A stretch of DNA of 43,303 nt from Verrucomicrobia subdivision 6 bacterium (GTDB taxonomy: Bacteria > Verrucomicrobiota > Verrucomicrobiia > Methylacidiphilales > Verrucolacustridaceae). The stretch is taken from contig CANESK010000006.1 of assembly GCA_947441075.1 (NCBI GenBank), forward strand, positions 1-43,303, read 5' to 3'. How positions within the stretch are numbered: position 1 is the stretch's first letter; each line of letters opens with the position of its first letter. Positions 7,797 through 17,599 of the stretch are shown piece by piece. Under the pieces are notes generated by a model that ran no database searches, was not told where the DNA came from, and was given only the letters and a program-made list of their open reading frames with translations. A program made the translations under genes and the position numbers.

Positions 7797-9848
7797 ATGA
7801 GCCAAGATTCGCCGAAACGTTGGATCGCAGTTGTTGGAAATCCGAATGCGGGAAAAAGCACCCTCTTTAATGCTTTGACGGGGCTGCGTCAACGAGTGGG
7901 CAACTACCCAGGGGTCACGGTAGAAAAGCACACCGGCACTGCCTTTACCCTACATGGGGAGGCGGTCGAACTGATTGATCTTCCTGGAATGTATAGCATG
8001 GCGGCTCGTTCTCCTGACGAGGAGATCGCAGTGAAAGTTTTACGGGGGGAATCTGTTGGTCTGCCGAAACCAGACGCGGTCCTTTGCGTGGTTGATGCCA
8101 GCAATCTCGAAAGAAATCTTTTTCTAGTAACGCAGGTGATGGAGCTGGGCTTACCTGTTTTAGTGGCACTGAACATGGTGGATGTGGCCGAGGCGCGGGG
8201 GATTCGCCTACATCCTGACCAGCTGAGTGAGAAGCTCGGGGTTGCCTTCATTCCGACCCAAGCTCATCGGGGCAAAGGGCTGGTGGAACTCCGGGCCGCG
8301 CTTGGCCAAGGGCTTCTCAAGCCTGGCCCGCGACAGTGGACGATGCCTCCACCGTTAGCGGTGGCGGTAGGGCAGATTGCCTCGGCTTGGCGTCAAAGTG
8401 AACCGAGCGAACTGCGAGCGGAAGGGAAAGCGCTGGAACTTTTAGCTGGGTCAGACGTAGGCCCCGATGGGGCGAGAAAGTTGGCGACGGCCTGGCGCGA
8501 AAGATTTCGTAAGGAGGCATACGACTGGTCGGCTTCGGTGGTGCATGCGCGCTATGAGTATGTGCGAAAAATGCTCGGGGAGGCGGGGGTCGGAAGTGGA
8601 AAATTAGGTGGGACTTGGACCGATTGGATTGATGCAGTGGTCTTGCATCCAGTAGCGGGTTGGGCCGTCTTAGTCGGAATGATGCTGACTTTATTTGTCT
8701 CTATTTTTTCTATTGCGGCTTATCCGATGGGTTGGATTGACGGCGCCTTCACTTGGCTTGGAGGAGCGATCCAGAACGCACTTCCCGCAGGGATGCTCCG
8801 CGACCTATTGATCGATGGAATTTTAGCTGGGGTGGGCGGAGTGGTTATTTTTCTTCCGCAGATTCTGATTCTTTTTTTCTTTCTTGGGCTGCTGGAGGAT
8901 TCGGGATATCTCGCACGGGCCGCCTTTCTTCTGGATCGGGTGATGCACCGGGTGGGGTTGAGCGGAAAATCGTTTATTCCTCTCTTGAGTTCATATGCGT
9001 GTGCCATTCCAGGAATCATGGCCACCCGCACGGTGGAAGATCCGAAAGACCGGCTGACCACGATTCTGGTGGCCCCCTTGATGAGCTGTTCGGCTCGCAT
9101 CCCTGTCTACACCACCCTGCTGGCGGCGGCGGTGCCGGTGGCCTTATTCCCTGTATGGGGAAAAGCGGCGGCGATGCTTGGTTTGTATGTCCTAGGGACA
9201 GGAACCGCTTTCGTTTTGGCATGGCTCTTTCGCAAAAAACTTCTCGGAGGTGGATCCCCTCCACTTATTTTAGAATTACCGCCGTACCGAATGCCCTCGT
9301 TCCAAACGGTCAGCCTACGGATGTGGGAACGGGCCATCATTTTCCTTCGTCGGGCGGGCACAGTAATTCTGGCTCTTTCGATTGTTCTCTGGTTTCTCTC
9401 AAGTTTTCCAAACACTTCCGACGATCCCACAGAAAAGTTGGCAGGAAGCTTCGCGGGGCAAATGGGGCATGGGCTTGAGCCGATCTTGCGTCCGCTGGGA
9501 TTTGATTGGCGGATTGGCATTGGGTTGGTGGCCTCATTAGCGGCGCGGGAGGTTTTTGTGAGTACGATGTCGATTGTTTATCATGTGGGGGGAGAGGAGG
9601 AAGGACTGGTCACGGCGATGCGCTCGGCGGCATGGCCTGATGGAGCGTTGATTTACACTCCATTGACCTGTCTGGCTCTTTTGGTTTTCTATGTCTACGC
9701 CCTGCAGTGTTTAAGCACAGTGGCTGTAGCTAAACGAGAGACGGGGGGATGGAAATGGCCCATCTTCATGCTACTTTACATGACAGGTTTGGCTTATCTG
9801 GCGGCATGGTTGGTGCAGGGAGTGGGAAGAGCGTTAGGATTTTCTTAG
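7797..9848 (+). CDS. feoB: Ferrous iron transport protein B
   Basis: GNPNAGKSTLFNALTG G1, NYPGVTVEK, DLPGMYS G3, LNMVD G4, gate motifs LLSSYACAIPGIMATR; start placed at MSQDSPKRW. Confidence 0.96.
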   Translation: MSQDSPKRWIAVVGNPNAGKSTLFNALTGLRQRVGNYPGVTVEKHTGTAFTLHGEAVELIDLPGMYSMAARSPDEEIAVKVLRGESVGLPKPDAVLCVVDASNLERNLFLVTQVMELGLPVLVALNMVDVAEARGIRLHPDQLSEKLGVAFIPTQAHRGKGLVELRAALGQGLLKPGPRQWTMPPPLAVAVGQIASAWRQSEPSELRAEGKALELLAGSDVGPDGARKLATAWRERFRKEAYDWSASVVHARYEYVRKMLGEAGVGSGKLGGTWTDWIDAVVLHPVAGWAVLVGMMLTLFVSIFSIAAYPMGWIDGAFTWLGGAIQNALPAGMLRDLLIDGILAGVGGVVIFLPQILILFFFLGLLEDSGYLARAAFLLDRVMHRVGLSGKSFIPLLSSYACAIPGIMATRTVEDPKDRLTTILVAPLMSCSARIPVYTTLLAAAVPVALFPVWGKAAAMLGLYVLGTGTAFVLAWLFRKKLLGGGSPPLILELPPYRMPSFQTVSLRMWERAIIFLRRAGTVILALSIVLWFLSSFPNTSDDPTEKLAGSFAGQMGHGLEPILRPLGFDWRIGIGLVASLAAREVFVSTMSIVYHVGGEEEGLVTAMRSAAWPDGALIYTPLTCLALLVFYVYALQCLSTVAVAKRETGGWKWPIFMLLYMTGLAYLAAWLVQGVGRALGFS

Positions 9849-9980
9849 ATGGGCGAGAAGGCACAGATCCTGGCAGTGGGATTGACCGTCCTAGGGGCGG
9901 TGATTTATTTGGTATGGAAATTTTTTGGTAAAGGAGGGGGAAAAGGTTCAGGGTGCGGAAAATGTTCATCAGGGGATTAG
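9849..9980 (+). CDS. FeoB-associated Cys-rich membrane peptide (43 aa): MGEKAQILAVGLTVLGAVIYLVWKFFGKGGGKGSGCGKCSSGD
   Basis: ATG abuts the feoB stop; one TM plus GCGKC tail, as in the FeoB_associated family; not in ORF track. Confidence 0.85.
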   Translation: MGEKAQILAVGLTVLGAVIYLVWKFFGKGGGKGSGCGKCSSGD

Positions 9981-10017
9981 GCTCCTGTTTTTCCAAGGGA
10001 AAGATTAAAGTCGAGAG

Positions 10018-11310
10018 ATGAACTCTGTCCCTCCAATTAGCGAGAGGACGCCATGGTACGGCATTCTCTATGTTCAAGTTCTACTGGCGATGGGGCTGGG
10101 TATTCTCGTTGGCTATTTTTTCCCGCAACTCGGCGTATCGCTGAAGCCGTTGGGGGATGGTTTCATCAAATTAGTGAAGATGATGATCGCCCCGATCATC
10201 TTCTGCACCGTAGTCCATGGGCTCGCTTCGATGGGAGATCTGAAGCGACTGGGACGAACGGGATGGAAAACACTCCTCTACTTCGAAGTGGTTTCTTCAC
10301 TGGCTCTGCTCATCGGGTTGGTCGTGGTCAATATACTGAAGCCAGGGGCAGGCTTTAACTTAGATGTCACAACCCTTGATCCGCAGGTGGCTCAGTCTTA
10401 TCTGAGCAAAGCACACGCCACTGGTCCTACGGATTTCGTGATGAACATTATTCCCGCAAGTTTTCTTGGTGCCTTTACTTCGGGTGATCTGCTGCAAGTT
10501 CTTTTCATCGCCATCCTTACCTCTTTTTCAATCACCTTGTTGCCTTGTAAGGGGCAAGCGGTGCTTCGTGTGGTGGAGGAGGCGTCTAAACTATTTTTTG
10601 GGGTGATGGGAGTTGTAATTAAATTCGCCCCGCTTGGTGCTTTTGGGGCGATGGGATATACCGTGGGCAATTACGGACTGGCCTCGCTGAATAAACTCTT
10701 CGCCTTGATGGCGGGATTTTATCTGACCGCTGGATTCTTTGTCGTGGTGGTGCTTGGGCTGATTTTGCGTTTTGCCGGGGTATCGATCTTTCGCTACCTC
10801 CGCTACATTCGAGAAGAGCTTCTCCTCGTGCTTGGGACGAGTTCTTCGGAGACTGCCTTACCTAGGATTATGAAGAAGATGGAGAAACTGGGTTGTGCTA
10901 AGTCCACCGTCGGTTTGGTCATACCCGCGGGCTATAGCTTCAATCTCGATGGGACAAACATTTACATGACGATGGCGGCGGTTTTTCTTGCGCAAGCCAC
11001 CAACACCCCCATGGATCTGAAGCAACAACTGGCTCTGCTGGCTGTGGCGATGATCACCTCCAAGGGAGCGAGTGGAGTTACGGGTGCAGGTTTTGTCACC
11101 TTGGCCGCAACTCTTGAGGCGGTGCCTGGAATTCCGCTGGCTTCCCTAGCGCTCTTGGTGGGAATTGATCGTTTTATGAGCGAGTGTCGTGCTTTGACTA
11201 ACTTTATTGGCAATGGAGTTGCCGCGATTGTGATTAGTCGGTGGGAGGGAGAGGTCAGTGCGGAGACTCTTCAGAAAAACCTATTGGAACCTGTGGGACC
11301 TATTTCCTAG
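10018..11310 (+). CDS. Dicarboxylate/amino acid:cation (Na+/H+) symporter family
   Basis: [50 protein letters not shown]. Confidence 0.93.
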   Translation: MNSVPPISERTPWYGILYVQVLLAMGLGILVGYFFPQLGVSLKPLGDGFIKLVKMMIAPIIFCTVVHGLASMGDLKRLGRTGWKTLLYFEVVSSLALLIGLVVVNILKPGAGFNLDVTTLDPQVAQSYLSKAHATGPTDFVMNIIPASFLGAFTSGDLLQVLFIAILTSFSITLLPCKGQAVLRVVEEASKLFFGVMGVVIKFAPLGAFGAMGYTVGNYGLASLNKLFALMAGFYLTAGFFVVVVLGLILRFAGVSIFRYLRYIREELLLVLGTSSSETALPRIMKKMEKLGCAKSTVGLVIPAGYSFNLDGTNIYMTMAAVFLAQATNTPMDLKQQLALLAVAMITSKGASGVTGAGFVTLAATLEAVPGIPLASLALLVGIDRFMSECRALTNFIGNGVAAIVISRWEGEVSAETLQKNLLEPVGPIS

Positions 11311-11312
11311 CG

Positions 11313-12194
11313 ATGAAAAAACTAATCGTTTTCGGCCTGGCGGTTTTTCTAATCCTTCGACTGGAAGCTGGCACACCGATGGGCATACCCGAAGGCAAAG
11401 GGGAGCTGACGGTTGGGGCAGGGGAGCGGGCCATCCAGGTGTACACCTACAAACCGAAGGGCTTTTCCAACGGACCGATCTTTTTTGTTTTCCATGGCGC
11501 CAAACGTAATGCGGAGGATTATCGGAACTGGACTATTTCTTTGGCTGAAAAATACCACGCGGTTGTGGCGGCTCCCTTGTTTGATCAAGATCGGTTTTTG
11601 GCTCACCTCTATTCTTGGGGTGGAATCCTGAGCAAGGATGGAAAAGTGCGGGATTCGAGCAAATGGTCGTTCCCGTTGGCCACAGAGGTCATCCAATCGA
11701 TTCTCAAAGGCGAGGGGGATATAAAGCGGGATCATTATCTTCTAGGCCATTCTGGTGGCGGCCAATTCCTCACTCGTTATGTGGCGATGGAACCGGTCAC
11801 GGCCAAGCGGGTGGTTGCCGCGAATGCGGGAACATACCCATTTCCCCGACTAGACTGGGATTGGGGCTACGGATTCGGAAAGTTGCCCAAGGATCTTCAG
11901 AGGGATGATCGATTCAAACAAATGTTGGGCACTCCGATGACAATCTATTTGGGGTTGGCGGACACCAGCGATAGCACTGAATCAGGAAACTTCGATGCTT
12001 CTGATGACGCGAATCGGCAGGGAAAATTCCGATTGGAGAGGGGCAGGAACTTTTTTAAGTACGGTGGGAAGTTAGCCAAGGAGAAGGGTTGGAAATTTAA
12101 TTGGACCGAGGTGGAGGTGCCTGGCGTTGGCCATGATGCGAATCTGATGTTCAACGACTTGTGCTTCGAAAAAGCCATTGGGATTAAGCGATAG
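11313..12194 (+). CDS. Secreted alpha/beta hydrolase (depolymerase/esterase-like)
   Basis: Signal peptide MKKLIVFGLAVFLILRLEAG; FVFHGAKRNAEDY oxyanion region and LLGHSGGGQF nucleophile elbow. Confidence 0.78.
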   Translation: MKKLIVFGLAVFLILRLEAGTPMGIPEGKGELTVGAGERAIQVYTYKPKGFSNGPIFFVFHGAKRNAEDYRNWTISLAEKYHAVVAAPLFDQDRFLAHLYSWGGILSKDGKVRDSSKWSFPLATEVIQSILKGEGDIKRDHYLLGHSGGGQFLTRYVAMEPVTAKRVVAANAGTYPFPRLDWDWGYGFGKLPKDLQRDDRFKQMLGTPMTIYLGLADTSDSTESGNFDASDDANRQGKFRLERGRNFFKYGGKLAKEKGWKFNWTEVEVPGVGHDANLMFNDLCFEKAIGIKR

Positions 12195-12275
12195 TTTAAT
12201 TCATGTCCTAAGATAGTTTCTCTGATACCTGCTGGCCGTCGTTTGCTAAAATTGCGCTAGTGGAGAAGATTGGGC

Positions 12276-14069
12276 GTGTCGATTCTTCCTACCTCACCAA
12301 CCGATCGACTGGGTAAGGCACTGCCGACGAACGAATTTGCGGTTGCCTGGGTGAAGGAAACGGCAGCGCTGACCCAGCCAGATCACGTCTTTTGGTGCGA
12401 TGGTTCGGAAGCGGAAAAAAGCTATCTGACTGAGGAGGCGGTTAAGCAGGGGGTACTGATACCGCTCGATCAGAAAAAATGGCCTGGTTGTCACTATCAC
12501 CACTCCAATCCGAACGATGTGGCGAGAGTGGAGCAGTGCACCTACATCTGCACCCGAAGGCAGAAAGAGGCGGGGGCGACGAACAACTGGATGGAGCCGA
12601 AGGCAATGCGGCAGAAGATGCGTGGGTTGTTGGCAGGTGCGATGAAAGGCCGAACGATGTTTGTCATTCCTTACCTGATGGGACCTCCTGGTTCGCCTTT
12701 GTCCAAAGTAGGCATCGAGTTAACCGATTCGATCTATGTCGTCCTGAACATGCGGATCATGACGCGGATGGGCAAGGTGGCGTGGGATCATTTGGGGGCG
12801 GGGGAGGAGTTCAACCGTGGAACCCACTCGGTCCTCGATTGCAATCCAGAGCGGCGTTACATTTCCCACTTTCCGGAAGAGAACGAGATCATTTCTGTAG
12901 GGTCGGGCTACGGCGGCAATGCTTTGCTAGGGAAAAAGTGCCTGGCGTTGCGTATCGCCTCGTTCTTGGGTCGGGATGAGGGGTGGTTGGCGGAGCACAT
13001 GTTGATCCTTTCTGTGGAGGATCCGACGGGTCGTAAAACTTACGTGGCGGCCGCTTTTCCTTCGGCGTGCGGCAAAACGAACTTTGCCATGATGATTCCG
13101 CCTGCTTCGTACCAAGGGTGGAAATTAACCACGATTGGAGATGATATTGCTTGGATGAAACCCGCCCCCGATGGGCGTCTGCACGCGATCAATCCCGAGA
13201 ACGGATATTTTGGGGTGGTCCCTGGGACGAACGAGAAATCGAATCCTAATGCGATGAAAGCCATGGCCCGCGATACGATCTTTACCAACGTCGCCCGCAC
13301 AGCGGATGGGGATGTTTGGTGGGAAGGGAAAGATAATCCTCCCCCAGCGAACCTGATCGATTGGCAGGGAAACCCGTGGGATCCGAAAGGGGGGAAAGCG
13401 GCGGCTCATCCCAACAGTAGGTTCACTTCGCCCAGCTCGAATAATCCCGCCTTGGCCAAGGAGGTGAATGATCCCGCTGGGGTGCCGATCAGCGCGATTA
13501 TTTTTGGTGGGCGCCGTGCCACGACAATTCCTCTGGTTTTTCAAGCGTTCAGCTGGTTTCACGGGGTCTTTGTCGGAGCTTCGATGGGTTCGGAGATGAC
13601 GGCGGCGGCCGCGGGGGTGCTTGGGCAGGTTCGGGGGGACCCGATGGCCATGCTGCCGTTCTGCGGATACAATATGGGTGACTACTTTGATCACTGGATG
13701 GAGATGCGAAAACGAATTAAGATTCTTCCGCGTATTTTTCATGTGAACTGGTTCCGGAAAGATGCCCAAGGAAATTTCTACTGGCCTGGGTTTGGGGACA
13801 ACATGCGGGTGTTGGAGTGGATTATTGGTCGTTGTCACGGGCAAAGGGATGCGCGGGAGGCTTCGATTGGCTGGATTCCACGTTATGAGGATATTAACCT
13901 GCAGGGAATTGAGGGGATGACTCCCGAACGATTTGCCGAGATGATGGAGATTAATCCCGACGCTTGGCGCCGTGAACTTGTTTTCCAAAATGAGCTTTAC
14001 CTCAAAATATACCACGAACTGCCTAAGGAGATGATCTACCAAAGGGAACTGCTCATCGCCCGGCTCTAA
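12276..14069 (+). CDS. pckG: Phosphoenolpyruvate carboxykinase (GTP)
   Basis: [15 protein letters not shown]-loop, [26 protein letters not shown] start at 12276 preceded by GGAGA. Confidence 0.95.
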   Translation: MSILPTSPTDRLGKALPTNEFAVAWVKETAALTQPDHVFWCDGSEAEKSYLTEEAVKQGVLIPLDQKKWPGCHYHHSNPNDVARVEQCTYICTRRQKEAGATNNWMEPKAMRQKMRGLLAGAMKGRTMFVIPYLMGPPGSPLSKVGIELTDSIYVVLNMRIMTRMGKVAWDHLGAGEEFNRGTHSVLDCNPERRYISHFPEENEIISVGSGYGGNALLGKKCLALRIASFLGRDEGWLAEHMLILSVEDPTGRKTYVAAAFPSACGKTNFAMMIPPASYQGWKLTTIGDDIAWMKPAPDGRLHAINPENGYFGVVPGTNEKSNPNAMKAMARDTIFTNVARTADGDVWWEGKDNPPPANLIDWQGNPWDPKGGKAAAHPNSRFTSPSSNNPALAKEVNDPAGVPISAIIFGGRRATTIPLVFQAFSWFHGVFVGASMGSEMTAAAAGVLGQVRGDPMAMLPFCGYNMGDYFDHWMEMRKRIKILPRIFHVNWFRKDAQGNFYWPGFGDNMRVLEWIIGRCHGQRDAREASIGWIPRYEDINLQGIEGMTPERFAEMMEINPDAWRRELVFQNELYLKIYHELPKEMIYQRELLIARL

Positions 14070-14092
14070 AAAACCCAGAAAGAAAAATAAAT

Positions 14093-14491
14093 ATGAAATC
14101 GATCCTCACCCTCATTCTCGCCGGACTTCTTGTGCTGACTTCGACCGCTTCTTCGCAAGAAGCCCCTGCGAAAAAGAAAAAGATGGCACCGATGAACGCC
14201 GCGTCCGATGTGGTTACGGGCAAGATTTACGTCGTCACTCCTGCCAAGAACCGATTCACGGTCCGACTGGATAGTCCGCTGGTGACCGCAACCGCGACGA
14301 ACAAAGTGGTGGCCTTTCTTTTGGCGGATGGGGCCAAGATCACTATTGCTGGAGCGGAGGGCAAACTAGATGGATTGCAAAAGGGGATGAAGGTGCGGGT
14401 CATGCCCAGCGCGGGCGATGTGAGTAAGGCCTCGGAAATTGAAGCGACCGCGGCAGATCCAGCGACCAAGCCTGAAGCGACGGAGGAGTAA
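14093..14491 (+). CDS. Small exported protein of unknown function
   Basis: Signal peptide MKSILTLILAGLLVLTSTASSQ; beta-rich VVTGKIYVVTPAKNRFTVRL; Ala/Glu tail. Confidence 0.7.
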   Translation: MKSILTLILAGLLVLTSTASSQEAPAKKKKMAPMNAASDVVTGKIYVVTPAKNRFTVRLDSPLVTATATNKVVAFLLADGAKITIAGAEGKLDGLQKGMKVRVMPSAGDVSKASEIEATAADPATKPEATEE

Positions 14492-14513
14492 GTAGATTTT
14501 TTGCTTGGGTCGG

Positions 14514-14531
14514 AATCCTCCCTCGAGGATT
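14514..14531. terminator. Possible terminator hairpin between convergent genes
   Basis: AATCCTC-CCTC-GAGGATT stem-loop, no strong T-run. Confidence 0.4.
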
Positions 14532-14569
14532 GCCTTGAGGTGAGGTGGCGGTGTTACTTGGGGAAAGGC

Positions 14570-15844
14570 TTAAGTGGATTTTGCGTCGGCTTGAGGAGGA
14601 TTGCTGGGAAACTCGCCCTCCCAGCGGGTCATGACCGCGGTTGCGAGACAGTTGCCCATGAGATTGACGGAGGTGCGGGCCATGTCCATCAAGGCGTCCA
14701 CGCCTAGAATGACCGCGACCGCTTGCAGGGGTAGGCCGAACATGGTGAGGGCTCCTGCGAGAATAACGAGGGAGGCGCGAGGCACGGCGGCCACTCCTTT
14801 GGAGGTCAGCATGAGGGTAAGCATCATGAGAATTTGTTGGCTGATGGGCATCTGAATCCCAGCCGCCTGTGCAGCGAAAACACTGGCTACGGCTAGATAA
14901 AGGGTGGATCCGTCCAAATTAAATGAGTATCCCGTGGGGAGAACGAAGGCGATGATCCGTTTGGGTAAGCCGAACTTTTCCAGCTGTTTCATGGCGAGGG
15001 GCAGGGCGGCTTCGCTCGAGGCGGTGGTAAAGGCGATGAGCCATGGCTCTTTGATGTAATTCCAGAAAAGGCGAACGGGGATTCGCGTCAGTAGAGCGAT
15101 AGGGATGAAAACCCCAACGATGAGAACGATTAACGATCCGTAGAGAGTGCCGACGAGAAGGAAGAGGCTTTTGAGCACGCCCAGTCCGCTGGTGCCCACG
15201 GTGGTGGCAATGGCCGCCCCGATTCCGAAGGGGGCGAACTTCATCACGATTCCGACAAACTTGAACATCACTTCAGAGAGGGATTCACAGAAATCGAGCA
15301 TCACCTGTTTGGGTTTGCCAGGGACCTGGGATAGGCCCAGAGCAAAGAGAATGGAGAAGAAAACGATCTGGAGAACTTCATTATGGGTGGCGGCTTCGAA
15401 GAAACTTTGGGGAACCATGTGTTCGATCACCCCAAGAAAAGTGATTTTGTTTTGGGCGTAGGTGGCACCCGCTTCGGCGGTGGCGGTGGATAAGTTCACG
15501 CCGACTCCAGGTTGGATCCAGTTGACGGCAACTAATCCGATAATAAGGGCGATGGTTGTGACTAGTTCGAAATAGATGAAAGAGCGGAGGGCGAGGCGAC
15601 CGACTTTTTTGATATCGTCACCGTGTCCTGCGATACCTACGACCAAGGTGCTGAAAAGCAGGGGAACGATGATCGACTTGATCATCCGTAAGAAGACTGA
15701 GGAAACGGCTTTTTCTGCAACGGCCAGATTTGGAAAGTCAGCGGAGGGCAGGAAGTGTCCGAGCGCAATTCCCACGACCATTGAAATAATGATCCAGTGG
15801 GTGGAACTGACTATAGATTTCTTAGCGGGGAAAGAGGAGGACAA
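14570..15844 (-). CDS. Dicarboxylate/amino acid:cation symporter family (second paralogue)
   Basis: [54 protein letters not shown]. Confidence 0.93.
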   Translation of the reverse strand: MSSSFPAKKSIVSSTHWIIISMVVGIALGHFLPSADFPNLAVAEKAVSSVFLRMIKSIIVPLLFSTLVVGIAGHGDDIKKVGRLALRSFIYFELVTTIALIIGLVAVNWIQPGVGVNLSTATAEAGATYAQNKITFLGVIEHMVPQSFFEAATHNEVLQIVFFSILFALGLSQVPGKPKQVMLDFCESLSEVMFKFVGIVMKFAPFGIGAAIATTVGTSGLGVLKSLFLLVGTLYGSLIVLIVGVFIPIALLTRIPVRLFWNYIKEPWLIAFTTASSEAALPLAMKQLEKFGLPKRIIAFVLPTGYSFNLDGSTLYLAVASVFAAQAAGIQMPISQQILMMLTLMLTSKGVAAVPRASLVILAGALTMFGLPLQAVAVILGVDALMDMARTSVNLMGNCLATAVMTRWEGEFPSNPPQADAKST

Positions 15845-15967
15845 CCCTTATGGTCTGCCAGAACCGAAGGGCAAGGTCACTATCGTAAAGCGACAGAAAA
15901 AACTCCCTAAAAACTAAAAATAGTAATGATAGCTATTAGGAGTTATGTAGGGTATAATTCAGGGAGT

Positions 15968-16186
15968 ATGTCGATTCTTCGCGCAATTTTCGGGAAGAAA
16001 GGGTGGGCGGGGCAAGGCGCGGGTATGGCGAGGATCGCCATTTTTGAGATTCGAATCCTTGTTTTCGGTTGTCTGGTGGTTGCTGTGGGACTTGGGGCGT
16101 GGTCTTGGATGCAGAAGATGGATCGGCAAGGTTATGTTTCGGTTCCTTCGAAAGTCAGTGAAGTTGAAGTTGGAAAGAGTAAGTAA
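15968..16186 (+). CDS. Small single-TM hypothetical protein
   Basis: ATG 15968 preceded by CAGGGAG; one TM FEIRILVFGCLVVAVGLGAWSW; TATAAT upstream. Confidence 0.5.
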   Translation: MSILRAIFGKKGWAGQGAGMARIAIFEIRILVFGCLVVAVGLGAWSWMQKMDRQGYVSVPSKVSEVEVGKSK

Positions 16187-16263
16187 AAGAGCGATTTGGT
16201 GGGTGCGGGGAGGAGACAGTTTTCCGTGGTACCGAAAGATTTCTCCATCCAAGAGGGTAAACT

Positions 16264-16461
16264 CTAGGATTTCTTGGGCATGATGATCCAGAGGATCAGG
16301 TAGAAAATGGCTCCGGAAAAGACAGTGAAGATGGTGAGCACGGTATAGAGGATGCGGACGAGGGTGGGGTCCCAGCCAAGCCACTCGGCCAACCCGCCGC
16401 AGACCCCCGCGATCATTCGGTTGTTGGAAAGAGTTAAAGCCATGAGATTTCGATAGGCCAA
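16264..16461 (-). CDS. PspC-domain membrane protein
   Basis: LTLSNNRMIAGVCGGLAEWLGWDPTLVRILY...FYLILWIIMP. Confidence 0.9.
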   Translation of the reverse strand: MAYRNLMALTLSNNRMIAGVCGGLAEWLGWDPTLVRILYTVLTIFTVFSGAIFYLILWIIMPKKS

Positions 16462-16540
16462 ATCACGGAGGTGTCGAGCCGAAGTCGTGACGGAATTCTT
16501 TATCCGTGAATTTCAGATAGGGGAAGGGCAGGATTGAGGA

Positions 16541-16711
16541 GTGGAAAGCGTGCCCATCGAAACAGTCCATCTTTCGGACAAGCAGGCACAGAGGTCGCAT
16601 TTTGAGCCCTCCCAGATGGTGGAAGGTGGGGAGTTGGTCAGGAGAAAGAGTGGAACCGGTCTTGGCTACGGGAGCTTTTTGCGGGAGATTAGAAGAAGGC
16701 ATGAATCGTAA
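16541..16711 (+). CDS. Possible 56-aa leader ORF overlapping the rfbA start
   Basis: GTG 16541 to TAA 16709-16711; VESVPIETVHLSDKQAQRSHFEPSQMVEGGELVRRKSGTGLGYGSFLREIRRRHES; overlaps rfbA ATG at 16701. Confidence 0.3.
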   Translation: MESVPIETVHLSDKQAQRSHFEPSQMVEGGELVRRKSGTGLGYGSFLREIRRRHES

Positions 16712-17582
16712 AGGCATACTTTTAGCGGGGGGAACGGGAACGCGGCTTTGGCCGTTGACGCGAGCTGTTTCGAAACAGCTTCTGCCTTTGTACGACAAGC
16801 CAATGGTTTACTATCCGCTTTCCGTTTTGATGCTGGCTGGGATGCGGGAAATTCTTCTGATTTCGACTCCACAGGATTTACCTCTTTTTAAACTTCTGTT
16901 GGGAGACGGGCAGAGTTTGGGGTTGAAGTTGAGTTATGCGGAGCAGGCCAAGCCCGAGGGATTGGCGCAGGCCTATCAGATCGGAGCGAAGTTCGTCGGG
17001 ACAGATCCGTCGTGTCTGATTTTGGGGGATAACTTCTTTTACGGGGCGGAGTTGGGAAAATTATTAGCATCGGCCCAAGCGAGAGAGAAGGGGGCGACGA
17101 TTTTTGCTTATCAGGTAGCGGATCCGTCGTCGTACGGAGTATTGACCTTCGATAAGAGAAATCGGATTACCTCGATTGAGGAAAAGCCGGCCAAGCCGAA
17201 ATCGCACTGGGCAAATTGCGGGCTTTATTTCTACGATGGGCGGGCGGTGGAGTTTGCGCGGGGGTTAAAGCCATCGGCCCGAGGGGAGTTGGAAATTACT
17301 GATCTGAGTCGCTGTTACATGAAAGATCAGAGCTTGCATGGGGAGAGGTTTGGGCGGGGATCGGCGTGGTTGGACACGGGGACGGCGGATGGGTTGTTGC
17401 AGGCGGCGCAGTTTGTCCAGACGGTGCAGACAAGGACGGGGATGCTTTTGGGTTCGCCTGAAGAGGTGGCGTTTCGGCAGGGGTGGATTGGGGCGAAAGA
17501 GTTGGGAGAATTGGCGGAAGCGATTGGGAAAAACGCCTATGCGGAGACGTTGCGACAGATGGCGGCGGAGGGGAAAAGGTAA
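16701..17582 (+). CDS. rfbA: Glucose-1-phosphate thymidylyltransferase
   Basis: GILLAGGTGTRLWPLTRAVSKQLLPLYDKPMVYYPLS, ILGDNFFYG, WLDTGT; start at MNRKG. Confidence 0.95.
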   Translation: MNRKGILLAGGTGTRLWPLTRAVSKQLLPLYDKPMVYYPLSVLMLAGMREILLISTPQDLPLFKLLLGDGQSLGLKLSYAEQAKPEGLAQAYQIGAKFVGTDPSCLILGDNFFYGAELGKLLASAQAREKGATIFAYQVADPSSYGVLTFDKRNRITSIEEKPAKPKSHWANCGLYFYDGRAVEFARGLKPSARGELEITDLSRCYMKDQSLHGERFGRGSAWLDTGTADGLLQAAQFVQTVQTRTGMLLGSPEEVAFRQGWIGAKELGELAEAIGKNAYAETLRQMAAEGKR

Positions 17583-17599
17583 AGGAGGGATTTAGGGGC

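Noticed and set aside
13125-14042. 305-aa minus-strand ORF
   Set aside because: Antisense to pckG, which has full PEPCK motifs.
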